A stretch of 64,000 nucleotides of DNA from Alcanivorax sp. (GCA_022449455.1 JAKUPL010000021.1:1-64000); one strand, 5' to 3'; shown: positions 45,651 through 53,974, numbered from the stretch's first letter. The notes: generated by a model from the sequence alone, not told the origin. Made by a program: numbers and translations.

Positions 45651-45983
45651 ATGCCGCTGTACGACTACAAGTGCGCCGAGCACGGCCTGTTTCATCAACT
45701 GGTGGAGGTGGCGGACGCGGGCGAGGCCCGCGCCTGCCCCACCTGCGAGACCCTGTGCGCCCGGGTGATTCTGATGGCGCCCACGGTGCTGGAGATGGCC
45801 CCGCAACGGCGTGCCGCCTTCGAGCGCAACGAACGGGCCGCCCACGAACCGCGCCGGGGTAACCTGCACTCGGAAAAGGAACAGGGCTGCTGCCACCACG
45901 CCAAGGCCAAACCGAAGGTGTTCTATACCGCCGACGGCAAGAAGATGTTTCCCTCGGCGCGGCCCTGGATGATCAGCCACTAA
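45651..45983 (+). CDS. fmdB: Zinc-ribbon protein FmdB
   Basis: A 110-residue protein with an N-terminal zinc ribbon (MPLYDYKCAEHG then CPTCE; Cys at about 8, 29 and 32, the fourth ligand near CARV at 36). In Methylophilus FmdB is a proposed regulator of formamidase expression. Its C-terminal part contains a CCHH cluster (EQGCCHHAK) that could bind a second metal. GGGGAGGG precedes the ATG. A heptad-repeat hairpin follows the stop. Confidence 0.9.
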   Translation: MPLYDYKCAEHGLFHQLVEVADAGEARACPTCETLCARVILMAPTVLEMAPQRRAAFERNERAAHEPRRGNLHSEKEQGCCHHAKAKPKVFYTADGKKMFPSARPWMISH

Positions 45984-45985
45984 CC

Positions 45986-46078
45986 AGTTAAAAGTTGAAA
46001 GTTAAAACGCGGGCACGGCCTGCCGGTTCGGCAAGGCCCTGCCCGCGCCTTTCAACTTTTAACTTGTCACTTTCCACT
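45986..46078. repeat. Heptad-repeat hairpin, class A copy 3, between convergent genes
   Basis: The left arm is AGTTAAA, AGTTGAA, AGTTAAA (45986-46006). The right arm is four 7-base units, TTCAACT, TTTAACT, TGTCACT, TTCCACT (46051-46078), the last two degenerate. The GC hairpin between them contains the 19-base core CGGCAAGGCCCTGCCCGCG (46029-46047), identical to that of copy 1 at 13773-13791. It fills the gap between fmdB and the convergent MaoC-type gene. Confidence 0.87.
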
Positions 46079-46083
46079 CGCCT

Positions 46084-46542
46084 TTAAAACAAAACCATCC
46101 CCAGACTTTCCGCGATGCACGCCGGTTTCTCGCTGCCCTCCAGTTCGATGGTGATCTCGTTGCACAGCAGGTAGCGGCCTTCGCCTTTTTGTTGCACGGA
46201 TTTCATCACGAAGCGGCCGCGCACGCGGGCGTCGGCGGGCACCGGAGCCAGAAAGCGGCAGCTGTTGAGGCCGTAGTTGATGCCCGCCTTGGCGCCTTCG
46301 ATGGTGTAGATCTGATCCTTGAACATGGGAATCAACGACAGGGTCAGGTGGCCGTGGGCGATGGTGCCGCCGAACGGCGACTCCCGTTTGGCCCGTTCCC
46401 GGTCCACATGGATCCACTGGAAATCCCCGGTGGCCTCGGCGAACTGATCGATGCGCGCCTGGCTCACCGTCATCCACTCGGTGACGCCCAGTTCCTTGCC
46501 CACCCAGGCGTTCAGTTCCTCGGGGCTGGTGATGGTCAGCAT
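46084..46542 (-). CDS. MaoC-family dehydratase
   Basis: A 152-residue hot-dog-fold protein of the (R)-specific enoyl-CoA hydratase/NodN group. The active-site phrase ATGDFQWIHVDRERAK carries the hydratase Asp and His, and GGTIAHGHLTLSL follows as expected. ATG at 46540-46542 has a GAGGAGA ribosome site. Probably acts on CoA esters in fatty-acid or alkane metabolism. It is divergent from mpl across a class B heptad repeat. Confidence 0.92.
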   Translation of the reverse strand: MLTITSPEELNAWVGKELGVTEWMTVSQARIDQFAEATGDFQWIHVDRERAKRESPFGGTIAHGHLTLSLIPMFKDQIYTIEGAKAGINYGLNSCRFLAPVPADARVRGRFVMKSVQQKGEGRYLLCNEITIELEGSEKPACIAESLGMVLF

Positions 46543-46566
46543 GATGTCTCCTCGAACAAAAAGAGC

Positions 46567-46675
46567 GATACAAGATACAGGATTCAGGATACAGCGCCTG
46601 CCGCGCCCGGCCGCGGGCACGGCCGCTCCAACCGCCGCCTCCTTGCTCGCGTTGCATCCTGCATCCTGTATCCTG
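46567..46675. repeat. Heptad-repeat hairpin, class B copy 1, upstream of mpl
   Basis: The left arm is GATACAA, GATACAG, GATTCAG, GATACAG (46567-46594). The right arm is CATCCTG, CATCCTG, TATCCTG (46655-46675), the complementary heptad. The GC-rich loop contains CCGCGCCCGGCCGCGGG. Unlike class A it lies in a divergent gap, with its right end 26 bases before the mpl ATG, so it is likely to be in the mpl leader. Confidence 0.83.
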
Positions 46676-46701
46676 TAACGGCTTTTGTCATCGAGGTTTT
46701 C

Positions 46702-48060
46702 ATGCACATCCATATTCTCGGTATCTGCGGCACCTTCATGGGCTCGCTGGCGTTGCTGGCGCGGGCCAAGGGCCATCGGGTGACCGGTTCGGACCAGAAC
46801 GTCTATCCGCCGATGAGCGATCAGCTGGCCGCCGCCGGCATCGAACTGATCGAAGGCTACCATCCGGCCCAGCTCGATCCGGCGCCGGATCTGGTGGTGG
46901 TGGGCAATGCGCTGAGCCGGGGCAATCCGGCGGTGGAATACCTGCTCGACCAGGGGCTGCCGTACACCTCCGGCGCGCAAATGCTCGCCGAGATCGTGCT
47001 GCCCGGGCGCTGGGTGCTGGCGGTGGCGGGCACCCATGGCAAGACCACCACCAGTTCCATGCTGGCCTGGATTCTGGAGCACGCCGGGCTGGCGCCGGGC
47101 TATCTGATCGGCGGCGTGCCCGGCAACTTCGGGGTGTCCGCCCGGCTCGGCGAGACCCCGTTCTTCGTGGTGGAGGCGGACGAGTACGACACCGCTTTTT
47201 TCGATAAGCGCAGCAAGTTCGTCCACTACCGGCCGCGCACCGCCATCCTCAATAATCTGGAGTTCGATCACGCGGATATCTTCGCCGATCTGGGCGCCAT
47301 CCAGACGCAGTTTCACCATCTGATCCGTACCATCCCGTCCCAGGGGCGGATTATCCTGCCGGCCGGCGAGGCGGCCCTGGAAGCGACCCTGGAGAAGGGC
47401 TGCTGGAGCGAGGTGGAGCGCTTCGCCGAGGGCGGCGCGCCGGGCTATCGGCTGGAGCGCGCCGACGGCGGCGCCTTCATCGTGCTGGACAACGGCCGCG
47501 AAGCGGGCCGGGTGGAGTGGGACCTGACCGGCCGCCATAACGTCAACAACGCCATGGCGGCGCTGTTGGCCGCCCGCCACGTGGGCGTGACCCTGGCGGA
47601 CGGCGCCGCCGCCCTGTGCGAATTCCAGGGCGTGAAGCGGCGCATGGAGCTGCGCGGCGAGGTCGCGGGCGTGCGCGTCTACGACGATTTCGCCCACCAT
47701 CCCACCGCCATTGCCACCACCCTGGAAGGCCTGCGCCGTAAGGTCGGCAAGGAGCGGGTGCTGGCGGTGATCGAGCCGCGTTCCAACACCATGCGTCTGG
47801 GGCGCCACCGGGATGCCCTGGCGGCCAGCACCGCCGACGCCGACCGGGTGATCTGGTACCAGCCGCCGGGGTTGGACTGGTCCCTGGATCCGGTGGTGGC
47901 GGACTCGCCGGTGCCGGCCTCGGTGTCGCGGGATCTGGGGGAACTGGTGGCCACGGTGGCCGCCGAATCCGGGCCGCTGCATGTGGTGGTGATGAGCAAC
48001 GGCGGTTTCGGCGGTGTGCACGAGAAGCTGCTGACGGCGTTGCGAGAGAACGGGCGGTAA
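46702..48060 (+). CDS. mpl: UDP-N-acetylmuramate:L-alanyl-gamma-D-glutamyl-meso-diaminopimelate ligase Mpl
   Basis: Cytoplasmic murein-recycling ligase that joins the recovered tripeptide to UDP-MurNAc. The 452 residues match Mpl. Motifs are the N-terminal HILGICGTFMGSLA, the Mur-ligase ATP loop GTHGKTTTSSM, VEADEYDTAFFDKRSKF (an Mpl hallmark) and VYDDFAHHPTAI. ATG at 46702 is shortly after the class B heptad repeat, and the stop runs into a second copy of it. No other murein-recycling gene adjoins. Confidence 0.96.
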   Translation: MHIHILGICGTFMGSLALLARAKGHRVTGSDQNVYPPMSDQLAAAGIELIEGYHPAQLDPAPDLVVVGNALSRGNPAVEYLLDQGLPYTSGAQMLAEIVLPGRWVLAVAGTHGKTTTSSMLAWILEHAGLAPGYLIGGVPGNFGVSARLGETPFFVVEADEYDTAFFDKRSKFVHYRPRTAILNNLEFDHADIFADLGAIQTQFHHLIRTIPSQGRIILPAGEAALEATLEKGCWSEVERFAEGGAPGYRLERADGGAFIVLDNGREAGRVEWDLTGRHNVNNAMAALLAARHVGVTLADGAAALCEFQGVKRRMELRGEVAGVRVYDDFAHHPTAIATTLEGLRRKVGKERVLAVIEPRSNTMRLGRHRDALAASTADADRVIWYQPPGLDWSLDPVVADSPVPASVSRDLGELVATVAAESGPLHVVVMSNGGFGGVHEKLLTALRENGR

Positions 48061-48066
48061 AACCGC

Positions 48067-48140
48067 GATACAGGGTTCAGGATACAGGTTACAGGATACC
48101 GGGGGCCTGACCCTTCACCCTGAATCCTGCATCCTGTATC
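48067..48140. repeat. Heptad-repeat hairpin, class B copy 2, downstream of mpl
   Basis: The left arm is GATACAG, GGTTCAG, GATACAG, GTTACAG (48067-48094). The right arm is CTGAATC, CTGCATC, CTGTATC (48120-48140). CGCGATACAG at the left edge pairs with CTGTATCGCG at the right. It lies between the stops of mpl and the convergent tonB gene and may end both transcripts. Confidence 0.85.
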
Positions 48141-48155
48141 GCGCCCGTGAGGGCG

Positions 48156-48956
48156 CTAAAGCGTGTAATGAATCGGCACGGTCACCGAGATCGGCTCGCC
48201 GGCCAGTTCCGGCGGCGGCTCGGGGAAGCGCAGCCGGCGCACCAGTTCCAGGGACTGCTGATCGAGAATGCGGCTGTCCGAACTGTTCTTCAGGGTCACG
48301 TCCAGGGCCCGGCCATCGCCGTTGAGCTGGAAGCTCACTTCCACCACGCCCTGCTGCCGGCGCATGCGCGCCCGCGCCGGGTATTCCTTGTTGTATTCGA
48401 TGGTGTCACGAACTTTCGCCAGGTAGCGGTTGAGCAGGTTGTCGTGGTCGCCGCTGCGGTGCACGCCCTTGCCCGGATCCCCGGCGCGGCCCTTCTGGCC
48501 CTGGGGCTGTTGTTGCCCGGAGGCGGTGCGGGTTTGCTCATCCACCTGGTCCGCCGGCGCCGCCGGCTGCGGCGTGGGGGCCGGCTCCGGCTGGGGCTCC
48601 GGTTGGGGTTCGGGCTCCGGCACGGGTTCCGGCTTCGGCTCGGGCTTGGGCTTGGGCTTCGGGTTGGGGTGCGGCGTGGGCGCGGGCTTCGGTTCCGGCT
48701 TGGGCTTGGGCTTCGGTTTGGGCTCCGGTTTCGGCTCGGGTTTGGGTTCCGGCTTGGGCTCCGGGGCCGGCTGCGGCGCGGTGCTGACGGTGTCGGTGGT
48801 GGGCTTCTGAGCCAGGCTCAGGGTCACCGCCTGCTCCACACCGGGCTTGGCCGGACGGCCGCCGGCCAGGGTCAGGCTTTCGATGCCCACCAAAAAGGCG
48901 CCATGGGCCAGCAGAGCCAGGGTCCAGGCAAGAATCAGGCGCGGTTTACGACTCAC
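48156..48956 (-). CDS. tonB: TonB-type energy-transducing protein
   Basis: A 266-residue protein linking ExbB/ExbD proton energy to outer-membrane receptors. It has one N-terminal membrane helix (about 6-28), a long periplasmic Pro-Lys-Glu linker (about 60-130, repeated EPKP), and a C-terminal TonB domain from about 170 ([14 protein letters not shown] and [11 protein letters not shown]). The GTG start at 48954-48956 overlaps the ExbD stop (GTGA). It is the last gene of the exbB-exbD-exbD-tonB operon, probably iron-regulated through the Fur box upstream of exbB. Confidence 0.92.
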   Translation of the reverse strand: MSRKPRLILAWTLALLAHGAFLVGIESLTLAGGRPAKPGVEQAVTLSLAQKPTTDTVSTAPQPAPEPKPEPKPEPKPEPKPKPKPKPEPKPAPTPHPNPKPKPKPEPKPEPVPEPEPQPEPQPEPAPTPQPAAPADQVDEQTRTASGQQQPQGQKGRAGDPGKGVHRSGDHDNLLNRYLAKVRDTIEYNKEYPARARMRRQQGVVEVSFQLNGDGRALDVTLKNSSDSRILDQQSLELVRRLRFPEPPPELAGEPISVTVPIHYTL

Positions 48957-49423
48957 GGGGCGCTCTCACTCCGGGTAACCAGACGGACTTCCTCGACGCC
49001 GGCATCGCGCAGCAGGTCGAGACTTTCGCGCAGTGTTTTCAGGGGCGTGCCGGCGTCGGCCAGCAGCCGCACCGGGTCCTGCTGTTCGGCGGCTTCGGTT
49101 TGCTGACGAATCAGCGCTTCCTCGGCGCGCCGGCGGTCGCCTTGCGCCTGATAGTCGCGCACCAGGTCGGCGACCTGGCTGGCCTCCACCGGCTGGCCGT
49201 CGTGCAGCAGGCGGCCGTCGGTGTCCAGCACCAGCATCAGCTGTTCCAGGTCTTCCTCGGTGCCGGCACTGGCGCTGTCCGGGGCGGTGGCGTCGCCTTC
49301 CGGGCGCGGCGCCAGTTGGCCGGCCACCATGAAGAAGATCAGCAGCAGGAACACCACGTTGATCAGCGGCAGCACCGGCTCCAGAGGTGGGCGGCGGCCG
49401 CTGTCCGGCGATTCCAGATTCAT
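48953..49423 (-). CDS. exbD: ExbD-family protein with Asp-to-Asn change in the membrane helix
   Basis: A 156-residue ExbD/TolR-type protein, longer than usual (about 130-140), with the extra length in the periplasmic half (about 95-125, charged). The membrane helix reads [14 protein letters not shown]. The position of the essential proton-carrying Asp of ExbD (PMIDV in E. coli, Asp25) is Asn, encoded by AAC. Its neighbour ExbD at 49420 keeps the Asp. Start and stop overlap the genes on both sides by four bases, so the operon is tightly coupled. Confidence 0.88.
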   Translation of the reverse strand: MNLESPDSGRRPPLEPVLPLINVVFLLLIFFMVAGQLAPRPEGDATAPDSASAGTEEDLEQLMLVLDTDGRLLHDGQPVEASQVADLVRDYQAQGDRRRAEEALIRQQTEAAEQQDPVRLLADAGTPLKTLRESLDLLRDAGVEEVRLVTRSESAP

Positions 49424-49800
49424 GGCATCAACTCCAGCTGCACGTCCTTGACGCCGGCGGCGCGCACCGCGTCCAGGGTGGCCAGGGCCGCCTGCAGCGG
49501 CGCCTCCGGCTCACCGGTGATCAGCACGGTGCGGCCGCTGTCCAGGTGGTCGGCCAGCTCATCGACGGCGTAGCGGTTTTCGCCGATCGCCACCCGGCCG
49601 TCGGCTTCCACGGTCAGGGTCAGCCAATCCTTGTCCTGGCGGTCGGCGCTTTCCTCGGCGGGCAGCACGTTCACCGGCAGGTCCTTCCAGTCGCCGAAGC
49701 GGCTGGCGAGCATGAAGAACACCAGCAGGATGAACACCACATCGATCAGGGGCGTCAGGCTGATGCTCGGTGAACGGTGACGTTCCGGTTCCAGGTGCAT
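49420..49800 (-). CDS. exbD: ExbD, with intact proton-pathway Asp
   Basis: A 126-residue inner-membrane protein of the ExbB/ExbD motor. The membrane helix (about 17-38) reads LTPLIDVVFILLVFFM, with the essential Asp in place. The periplasmic domain is of normal size. It lies 4 bases after exbB and overlaps the second exbD. Probably the functional proton-conducting copy. Confidence 0.93.
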   Translation of the reverse strand: MHLEPERHRSPSISLTPLIDVVFILLVFFMLASRFGDWKDLPVNVLPAEESADRQDKDWLTLTVEADGRVAIGENRYAVDELADHLDSGRTVLITGEPEAPLQAALATLDAVRAAGVKDVQLELMP

Positions 49801-49804
49801 GGTG

Positions 49805-50494
49805 TCAGCCGGCCACCGCCCGGTGGCGCGGCGCTTCGTCGGCGGCCTGATGACGGGTCGCCGGCGCGCTGTCGCCGGCGCCGCGGATCTGTACCTTCAG
49901 GCGGGCCAGACGGTCCTGCAGTTTTTCCCGGCACAGCTCGATGGTGCGGTCCGCCCAATGGAAGGCGGCCAGAGCGGGAATCGCCACGGTGAGACCGGCG
50001 GCGGTGGTGATCAGGGCTTCCCAGATGCCGCCGGACAGAATCGACGGGTCCACCTGGGAGCCGGCGGATTCCAGCGCCTGGAAGGCGCCGATCATACCGA
50101 AGACGGTGCCCAGCAGACCCACCAGCGGGGCCAGGGCGCTGATCACTTCCAGGGCACGCAGACCGCCGCGCATCTCTTCCAGGGCCTCGCGGCCGCGACG
50201 CAGGCTGTCTTCTTCCCAACTGGCCGGGGTCATGCCGCGGTTTTGCCAGGCGGTCAGAATCACCCGGTCGATGGGGGCGTTACCCGGGGTGTCTTCCTCC
50301 GGGGCGCGGCCGCGCTCCAGGCTGTCCAGCAGGGCGTCCGCCTTCTTGCTGGAAACCGGGCGCAGGCGCGCGAATTGCAGAATCTTGGCGATCAGGGTGG
50401 CGAGGCCCACCACTGACATCAGAGCGAGAACCCACATGGCCGCGCCGCCGGCGACGAACCAATCGGGGAGTTGAAATTGCAGGAAAGAGGTCAT
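49805..50494 (-). CDS. exbB: ExbB (MotA/TolQ/ExbB proton-channel family)
   Basis: Inner-membrane channel of 229 residues with three helices (about 15-38, 118-140, 160-182). The conserved region [14 protein letters not shown] and the TM3 stretch [16 protein letters not shown] hold the Thr residues that line the proton path. The C-terminal tail is cytoplasmic. It is first in the exbB-exbD-exbD-tonB operon. A candidate Fur box lies 97-115 bases before the start. Confidence 0.94.
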   Translation of the reverse strand: MTSFLQFQLPDWFVAGGAAMWVLALMSVVGLATLIAKILQFARLRPVSSKKADALLDSLERGRAPEEDTPGNAPIDRVILTAWQNRGMTPASWEEDSLRRGREALEEMRGGLRALEVISALAPLVGLLGTVFGMIGAFQALESAGSQVDPSILSGGIWEALITTAAGLTVAIPALAAFHWADRTIELCREKLQDRLARLKVQIRGAGDSAPATRHQAADEAPRHRAVAG

Positions 50495-50590
50495 GTCCGG
50501 ACTCCTGGTGACGGGCGGCCGTCACCATCGGGGATGGTCGTAACAGGACGGTGCCGCCAGAGTGCCGGGAGTCTAGCACTTGCAACTTTG

Positions 50591-50609
50591 AATGCAAGTC
50601 ATTCCTATT
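50591..50609 (-). promoter_or_regulatory. Candidate Fur box before the exbB-exbD-exbD-tonB operon
   Basis: The minus strand reads AATAGGAATGACTTGCATT, sharing AAT-N2-GAAT-N3-TTGCATT with the box at 29420-29438. An overlapping 7-8-7 dyad, ACTTGCA...TGCAAGT (50578-50599), is also present. Confidence 0.5.
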
Positions 50610-50696
50610 TGCACCCAAGGAGGGCAGGGAAGGGATGAGAAGCAGGCCCGAAAGCGGTCGGTGACCGCTTTCGGGGCAGCACGAATCAGGAGGGAA

Positions 50697-51122
50697 TTAC
50701 TGCTGCATCAGCGTGTAATTGAACTCGGAGTTGATGCGCTTGCCCTCGGCGTTGAGCAACTCCACCGCGTTGGTGGCGTTCTGCAGAAACCGCATCTGGT
50801 CGTCCGGCTGGTCCGGGTTCAATACGAACACCGGGTAATCGCGGCCGTCCATGTCGGTGCGTTGCACCGCCCAGTTGCCTCTGTCGCTGTTGCCGTCCTT
50901 CTCGCGGCCCTTGCCCAGATAGGCCTGGTCCAGCTCATAGCGGGACGCCTTGCCGTCCTGATCGCGGTACAGAGTGAGGGTGGTCTTGATGCCGGCGCAG
51001 TCCGCGCAGGGCAGCACGCCCTGATAAACGGTGCTGCTGGCTTTCGGGTCCATCGGCTGGCTCTGGCAGGCGGCCAGGGCGAGAGTGCCGGCAAGACCAA
51101 GGGTATAGAGTGCTTTTTTCAT
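50697..51122 (-). CDS. nlpE: NlpE-like copper/envelope-stress lipoprotein, N-terminal-domain form
   Basis: A 141-residue lipoprotein. The lipobox LALAACQ sets the lipid-bearing Cys near residue 19. The family motif YQGVLPCADCAGIKTTLTLY with its CxxC follows. Only the N-terminal domain is present, as in many NlpE homologues outside the enterics. ATG at 51120-51122 starts the signal peptide MKKALYTLGL; the longer frame to 51140 adds five residues without signal character. In E. coli NlpE activates Cpx; no cpx genes are nearby. Confidence 0.87.
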   Translation of the reverse strand: MKKALYTLGLAGTLALAACQSQPMDPKASSTVYQGVLPCADCAGIKTTLTLYRDQDGKASRYELDQAYLGKGREKDGNSDRGNWAVQRTDMDGRDYPVFVLNPDQPDDQMRFLQNATNAVELLNAEGKRINSEFNYTLMQQ

Positions 51123-51236
51123 GGTGTGTCTCCCTGACAACGAATCAGTCTGTCCTGATTGGGCAGTGTCAGTATAGACAACACCCCGTGACGTGGTTCA
51201 CGGCTTTAACAGAGTTTAACCGGCGTCACGCGGCCG

Positions 51237-51329
51237 TCACGAGCCCCGGCGGCGGGCCAGATAACGTTGCACGCCTTCGGAAATCACGAACCCCAGAGCC
51301 AGAGCGATCAAGAAGTAGAGTAGGATCAT
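51237..51329 (-). CDS. Predicted 30-residue single-helix membrane microprotein
   Basis: ATG at 51327-51329 and TGA at 51237-51239 give a 30-residue peptide with a hydrophobic helix (MILLYFLIALALGFVISEG) and a basic tail ending RRRGS, a well-formed N-out/C-in membrane peptide. GGGGAA lies 5 bases before the ATG. It is in a 463-base stretch (51123-51585) with no other gene. A 7-5-7 palindrome (51412-51430) lies 83 bases upstream. It is too short for standard gene finders, so it is a prediction from sequence shape only. Confidence 0.5.
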   Translation of the reverse strand: MILLYFLIALALGFVISEGVQRYLARRRGS

Positions 51330-51411
51330 AGTTCCCCGCATCGGTCGAAAAGCCGACTTCATCCCATCCAAATAGTGGACTCACAGCAGCTTAGGCCGGT
51401 AAATCGCCTTA

Positions 51412-51430
51412 AAACAGTGAGTTACTGTTT
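51412..51430. promoter_or_regulatory. Palindrome AAACAGT-N5-ACTGTTT, candidate operator
   Basis: A perfect 7-5-7 inverted repeat in the gene-poor region between nlpE and the GST gene. Its binding factor is unknown. The surrounding stretch 51330-51585 holds no gene that I can support. Confidence 0.35.
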
Positions 51431-51585
51431 GTGCTTTGTAATTATTCAGAACCGGGGCGCCCGACCTGGAATCGAGCATAAACGGGGGCGGGGGGCGACG
51501 TCAGAAATGGCCGATCAGTTTTTGACCTGTGTCACAAATTGCATTGACCGGGCGCCGCCTGGCGCGGCCCCCGGTCGGCGCGGAC

Positions 51586-52257
51586 TCAGCCCCCCAATAA
51601 TTGCAGCGGGCCGCCCCGCTCGATGGCGCGCTGGTAGGCCGGCAGCGCCTCCACCCGCTGGATGAAATCGCGGATGTGCGGCAGGTTGTCCAGATTGGCG
51701 CGGCTGGCGGCGGCCTGCAGCGGAAAGCTCATCTGCACGTCCGCGGCGCTCATCCGGTCGCCGGCGAACCAGGTGTGGCGGGCCAGATGGTCCTCCACCA
51801 GTTCCAACTGATCCTGAATGCGCGGCTGCAGGAACTGGCTGTTCATCTTGCCGCTGATTTTGCGGGCGATGGGTTTGGCGAAAAACGGCATGGGCGCGTG
51901 GGCGACCCGGCCGAACACCAGCTTCATCACCATCAGCGGCATCAGCGACCCTTCGGCGAAATGCATCCAATAGATGTAGTCCAGCCATTGCGGCGTGTCG
52001 GTGGCCGGCTTCAGGCGGCCGTCGCCGTAGCGCTCCACCAGATATTCGATGATGGCGCCGGACTCGGCCATCACCACGGCGCCGTCGCTGATCACCGGTG
52101 CCTTGCCGAGCCGGTGCACCCGCCGCAGGCTTTCCGGCGCCAGGCTGGTGTTCGGGTCCCGCTTGTAGTGTTCGATCTCGTAGGGCAGTTCCAATTCCTC
52201 GAGCAGCCAGAGAATGCGCTGCGAGCGCGAATGTTCCAGGTGGTGAACGATGATCAT
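51586..52257 (-). CDS. Glutathione S-transferase family protein
   Basis: A 223-residue cytosolic GST. The thioredoxin-like N domain (about 1-80) has HHLEHSRSQRILWLLEELEL with a candidate catalytic Ser near residue 10 and the glutathione-site phrase GKAPVISDGAVVMAESGAI. The helical C domain follows. ATG at 52255-52257 was chosen because homology begins there; the frame is open to 52386. The Fur box and sigma-factor gene start just upstream on the other strand. Confidence 0.92.
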   Translation of the reverse strand: MIIVHHLEHSRSQRILWLLEELELPYEIEHYKRDPNTSLAPESLRRVHRLGKAPVISDGAVVMAESGAIIEYLVERYGDGRLKPATDTPQWLDYIYWMHFAEGSLMPLMVMKLVFGRVAHAPMPFFAKPIARKISGKMNSQFLQPRIQDQLELVEDHLARHTWFAGDRMSAADVQMSFPLQAAASRANLDNLPHIRDFIQRVEALPAYQRAIERGGPLQLLGG

Positions 52258-52370
52258 GGTGGCTCCCGGCCGGAATGAATGGGAAAACCCCGCGAGCATA
52301 GCACCCCACCGGGTGTCGGCCACGTCACGGGGCGCCACCGGCGATTGACCCGGGCCGCCGGTGATTAGAG

Positions 52371-52389
52371 AATGAGAACAATTCACATT
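52371..52389 (+). promoter_or_regulatory. Candidate Fur box before the fecI-fecR-receptor operon
   Basis: AATGAGAACAATTCACATT is a near-palindrome with AATG...CATT ends and 10 of 14 matches to the Fur 7-1-7 pattern. It lies 39 bases before the sigma-factor ATG. It is the clearest of the three Fur-like sites in the window. Confidence 0.72.
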
Positions 52390-52427
52390 CAGGGCGCCTT
52401 GCCCCGCTTGCCGTTGGAATCCCTTTC

Positions 52428-52991
52428 ATGGACACCACCGAGTCCATCGCTGATCTGTACACCGACCATCATGGCTGGCTGCAGCGCTTGCTGCGGCGCC
52501 GCCTGGGCTGCTCGGAGACCGCCGCCGATCTGGCCCAGGACGCCTTTCTGCGACTGCTGGCGCGGCCGCGCCGCTTCGACAGCCCGGCGGGCGCCCGCGC
52601 CTACCTGAGCCGCATGGCCCGGGGGATGTGCGTGGATCTGTGGCGGCGCCGGGAGATCGAGCAGGCGTGGCTGGCGGCGCTGGCGGAACAGCCGGAGCCG
52701 CTGGCGCCGTCCGCCGAGGACCGGGTGGCGGTGATCGAGACCCTGTATCGGGTGGACGCCATGCTGCGGCGGCTGCCGGAGAAGGTGGCGCGCGCCTTTC
52801 TGATGGCCCAGCTGCACGGCCAGGGTTACAAGGCGATCGGCGCGGCGCTGGGGGTGTCCGAGCGAACCGTCAAGAAATACATGGCCCGGGCCATGCTGGA
52901 ATGCGCTCTGTTGGAAGTTCGCCTGCAGCGGGAAGAGGGCGGCGACGCCGCACCGCTTGCGGCGCCGGCGGACGACGGGGCCGGCCGGTGA
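52428..52991 (+). CDS. FecI-type ECF sigma factor
   Basis: A 187-residue RNA polymerase sigma factor of the iron-starvation group. Region 2 (about 10-80) includes DLAQDAFLRLLARP and YLSRMARGMCVDLWRRR. Region 4 (about 110-165) includes LPEKVARAFLMAQLHGQGYK and VSERTVKKYMARAM. The C-terminal tail (168-187) is longer than usual and low-complexity. It should activate the downstream TonB receptor gene when FecR relays a ligand signal. The stop overlaps the fecR GTG start. Confidence 0.92.
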   Translation: MDTTESIADLYTDHHGWLQRLLRRRLGCSETAADLAQDAFLRLLARPRRFDSPAGARAYLSRMARGMCVDLWRRREIEQAWLAALAEQPEPLAPSAEDRVAVIETLYRVDAMLRRLPEKVARAFLMAQLHGQGYKAIGAALGVSERTVKKYMARAMLECALLEVRLQREEGGDAAPLAAPADDGAGR

Positions 52992-53974
52992 GCGGCGGCG
53001 AGGGCGCTGGCCCGGACTACCACAGCCTGGAACAGGCGGCGCAGTGGTTTGCCCTGCTCGGCGATGACACCGTCACCGAGACCCAGCGGCGGGCCTGGCG
53101 CCGCTGGCTGAACGCCAGCCCCGATCACCGCCGGGCCTGGCAGTACGTGGAGGCGGTGGGGCGCCGCTTCGCGCGGCTGCGCGACGGCGACGCGGCGCTC
53201 AGCGACGGTACCCTGCAACGGGCCCGGCAGCAGCGGCTGTCGCGACGGCGGGCGCTCAAGGGGCTGGCGGTACTGGCGGGCACCGGCCTGCTGGCCGGCG
53301 CCGGCTGGCGCTACACGCCGCTGCCGTCCCTGGCCCGGGCCTGGCGCGCCGACTACCGCACCCCGGTGGGCCAGCGCCGCGCTCTGACCCTGGAGGACGG
53401 CACCCGCCTCTGGCTGAACACGGACAGCGCCGTGAACCTGGATTACGACCGCCAGCGCCGCCGGCTCACCCTGGTGCGGGGGCAGGTGCTGGTGGACACC
53501 GGCCGGGACCCCCGGCCCCTGGATCTGATCACCGGTGACGGCGAACTGCGGCCCCTGGGGACCCGTTTCGACGTGCGCCAGGCGGACCGGGGCTCGCGGT
53601 TGTCGGTGTACCAGGGCGCGGTGCGGGTGCGCACCGCCCGCGGCGGTGAGGAGCGGCGCGTCCCCGCCGGCCGCCAGGTGCGTTTCGACGGCGAGCGGAT
53701 CGGCCCGACCGGACCCGCCGACCCGTCCGCCGAGGCCTGGACCCACGGGCTGCTGGTGGCCGAGGAGCGCCCCCTGGGCGAGCTGGTGGAGGAACTGGCC
53801 CGCTACCGCCACGGGCATCTGGGAGTGGCGCCGGAAGTGGCCGGCCTGCCGGTGATGGGCACCTACCCCCTGGACGACACCGACCGGGCCCTGGCCATGC
53901 TGGAACGGGCCCTGCCGATCCGGGTCCGCCGGGTGCTGCCCTGGTGGGTCACCCTGGAACCCGCGGCGCCCTGA
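52988..53974 (+). CDS. FecR-type anti-sigma/sigma regulator
   Basis: A 328-residue inner-membrane regulator. The cytoplasmic N-terminal part has the DUF4880-type stretch AAQWFALLGDD and FecR-typical WRRWLNASPDHRRAWQYVE. One membrane helix is at about 88-106. The periplasmic FecR domain follows (LEDGTRLWLNTDSAVNLDYD near 140 and PLGTRFDVRQ near 195). The GTG start overlaps the sigma-factor stop (GTGA). It would receive the signal from the STN domain of the receptor encoded next. Confidence 0.9.
   Translation: MSGGEGAGPDYHSLEQAAQWFALLGDDTVTETQRRAWRRWLNASPDHRRAWQYVEAVGRRFARLRDGDAALSDGTLQRARQQRLSRRRALKGLAVLAGTGLLAGAGWRYTPLPSLARAWRADYRTPVGQRRALTLEDGTRLWLNTDSAVNLDYDRQRRRLTLVRGQVLVDTGRDPRPLDLITGDGELRPLGTRFDVRQADRGSRLSVYQGAVRVRTARGGEERRVPAGRQVRFDGERIGPTGPADPSAEAWTHGLLVAEERPLGELVEELARYRHGHLGVAPEVAGLPVMGTYPLDDTDRALAMLERALPIRVRRVLPWWVTLEPAAP

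Noticed and set aside
48600-48780. Tandem DNA repeat or CRISPR-like array in tonB
   Set aside because: The repetition is the in-frame EPKP linker of TonB; units are short and there are no spacers.
51375-51665. A 96-codon plus-strand frame beginning MDSQQLRP
   Set aside because: It runs into the antisense of the GST gene and its sequence has no protein-like pattern.
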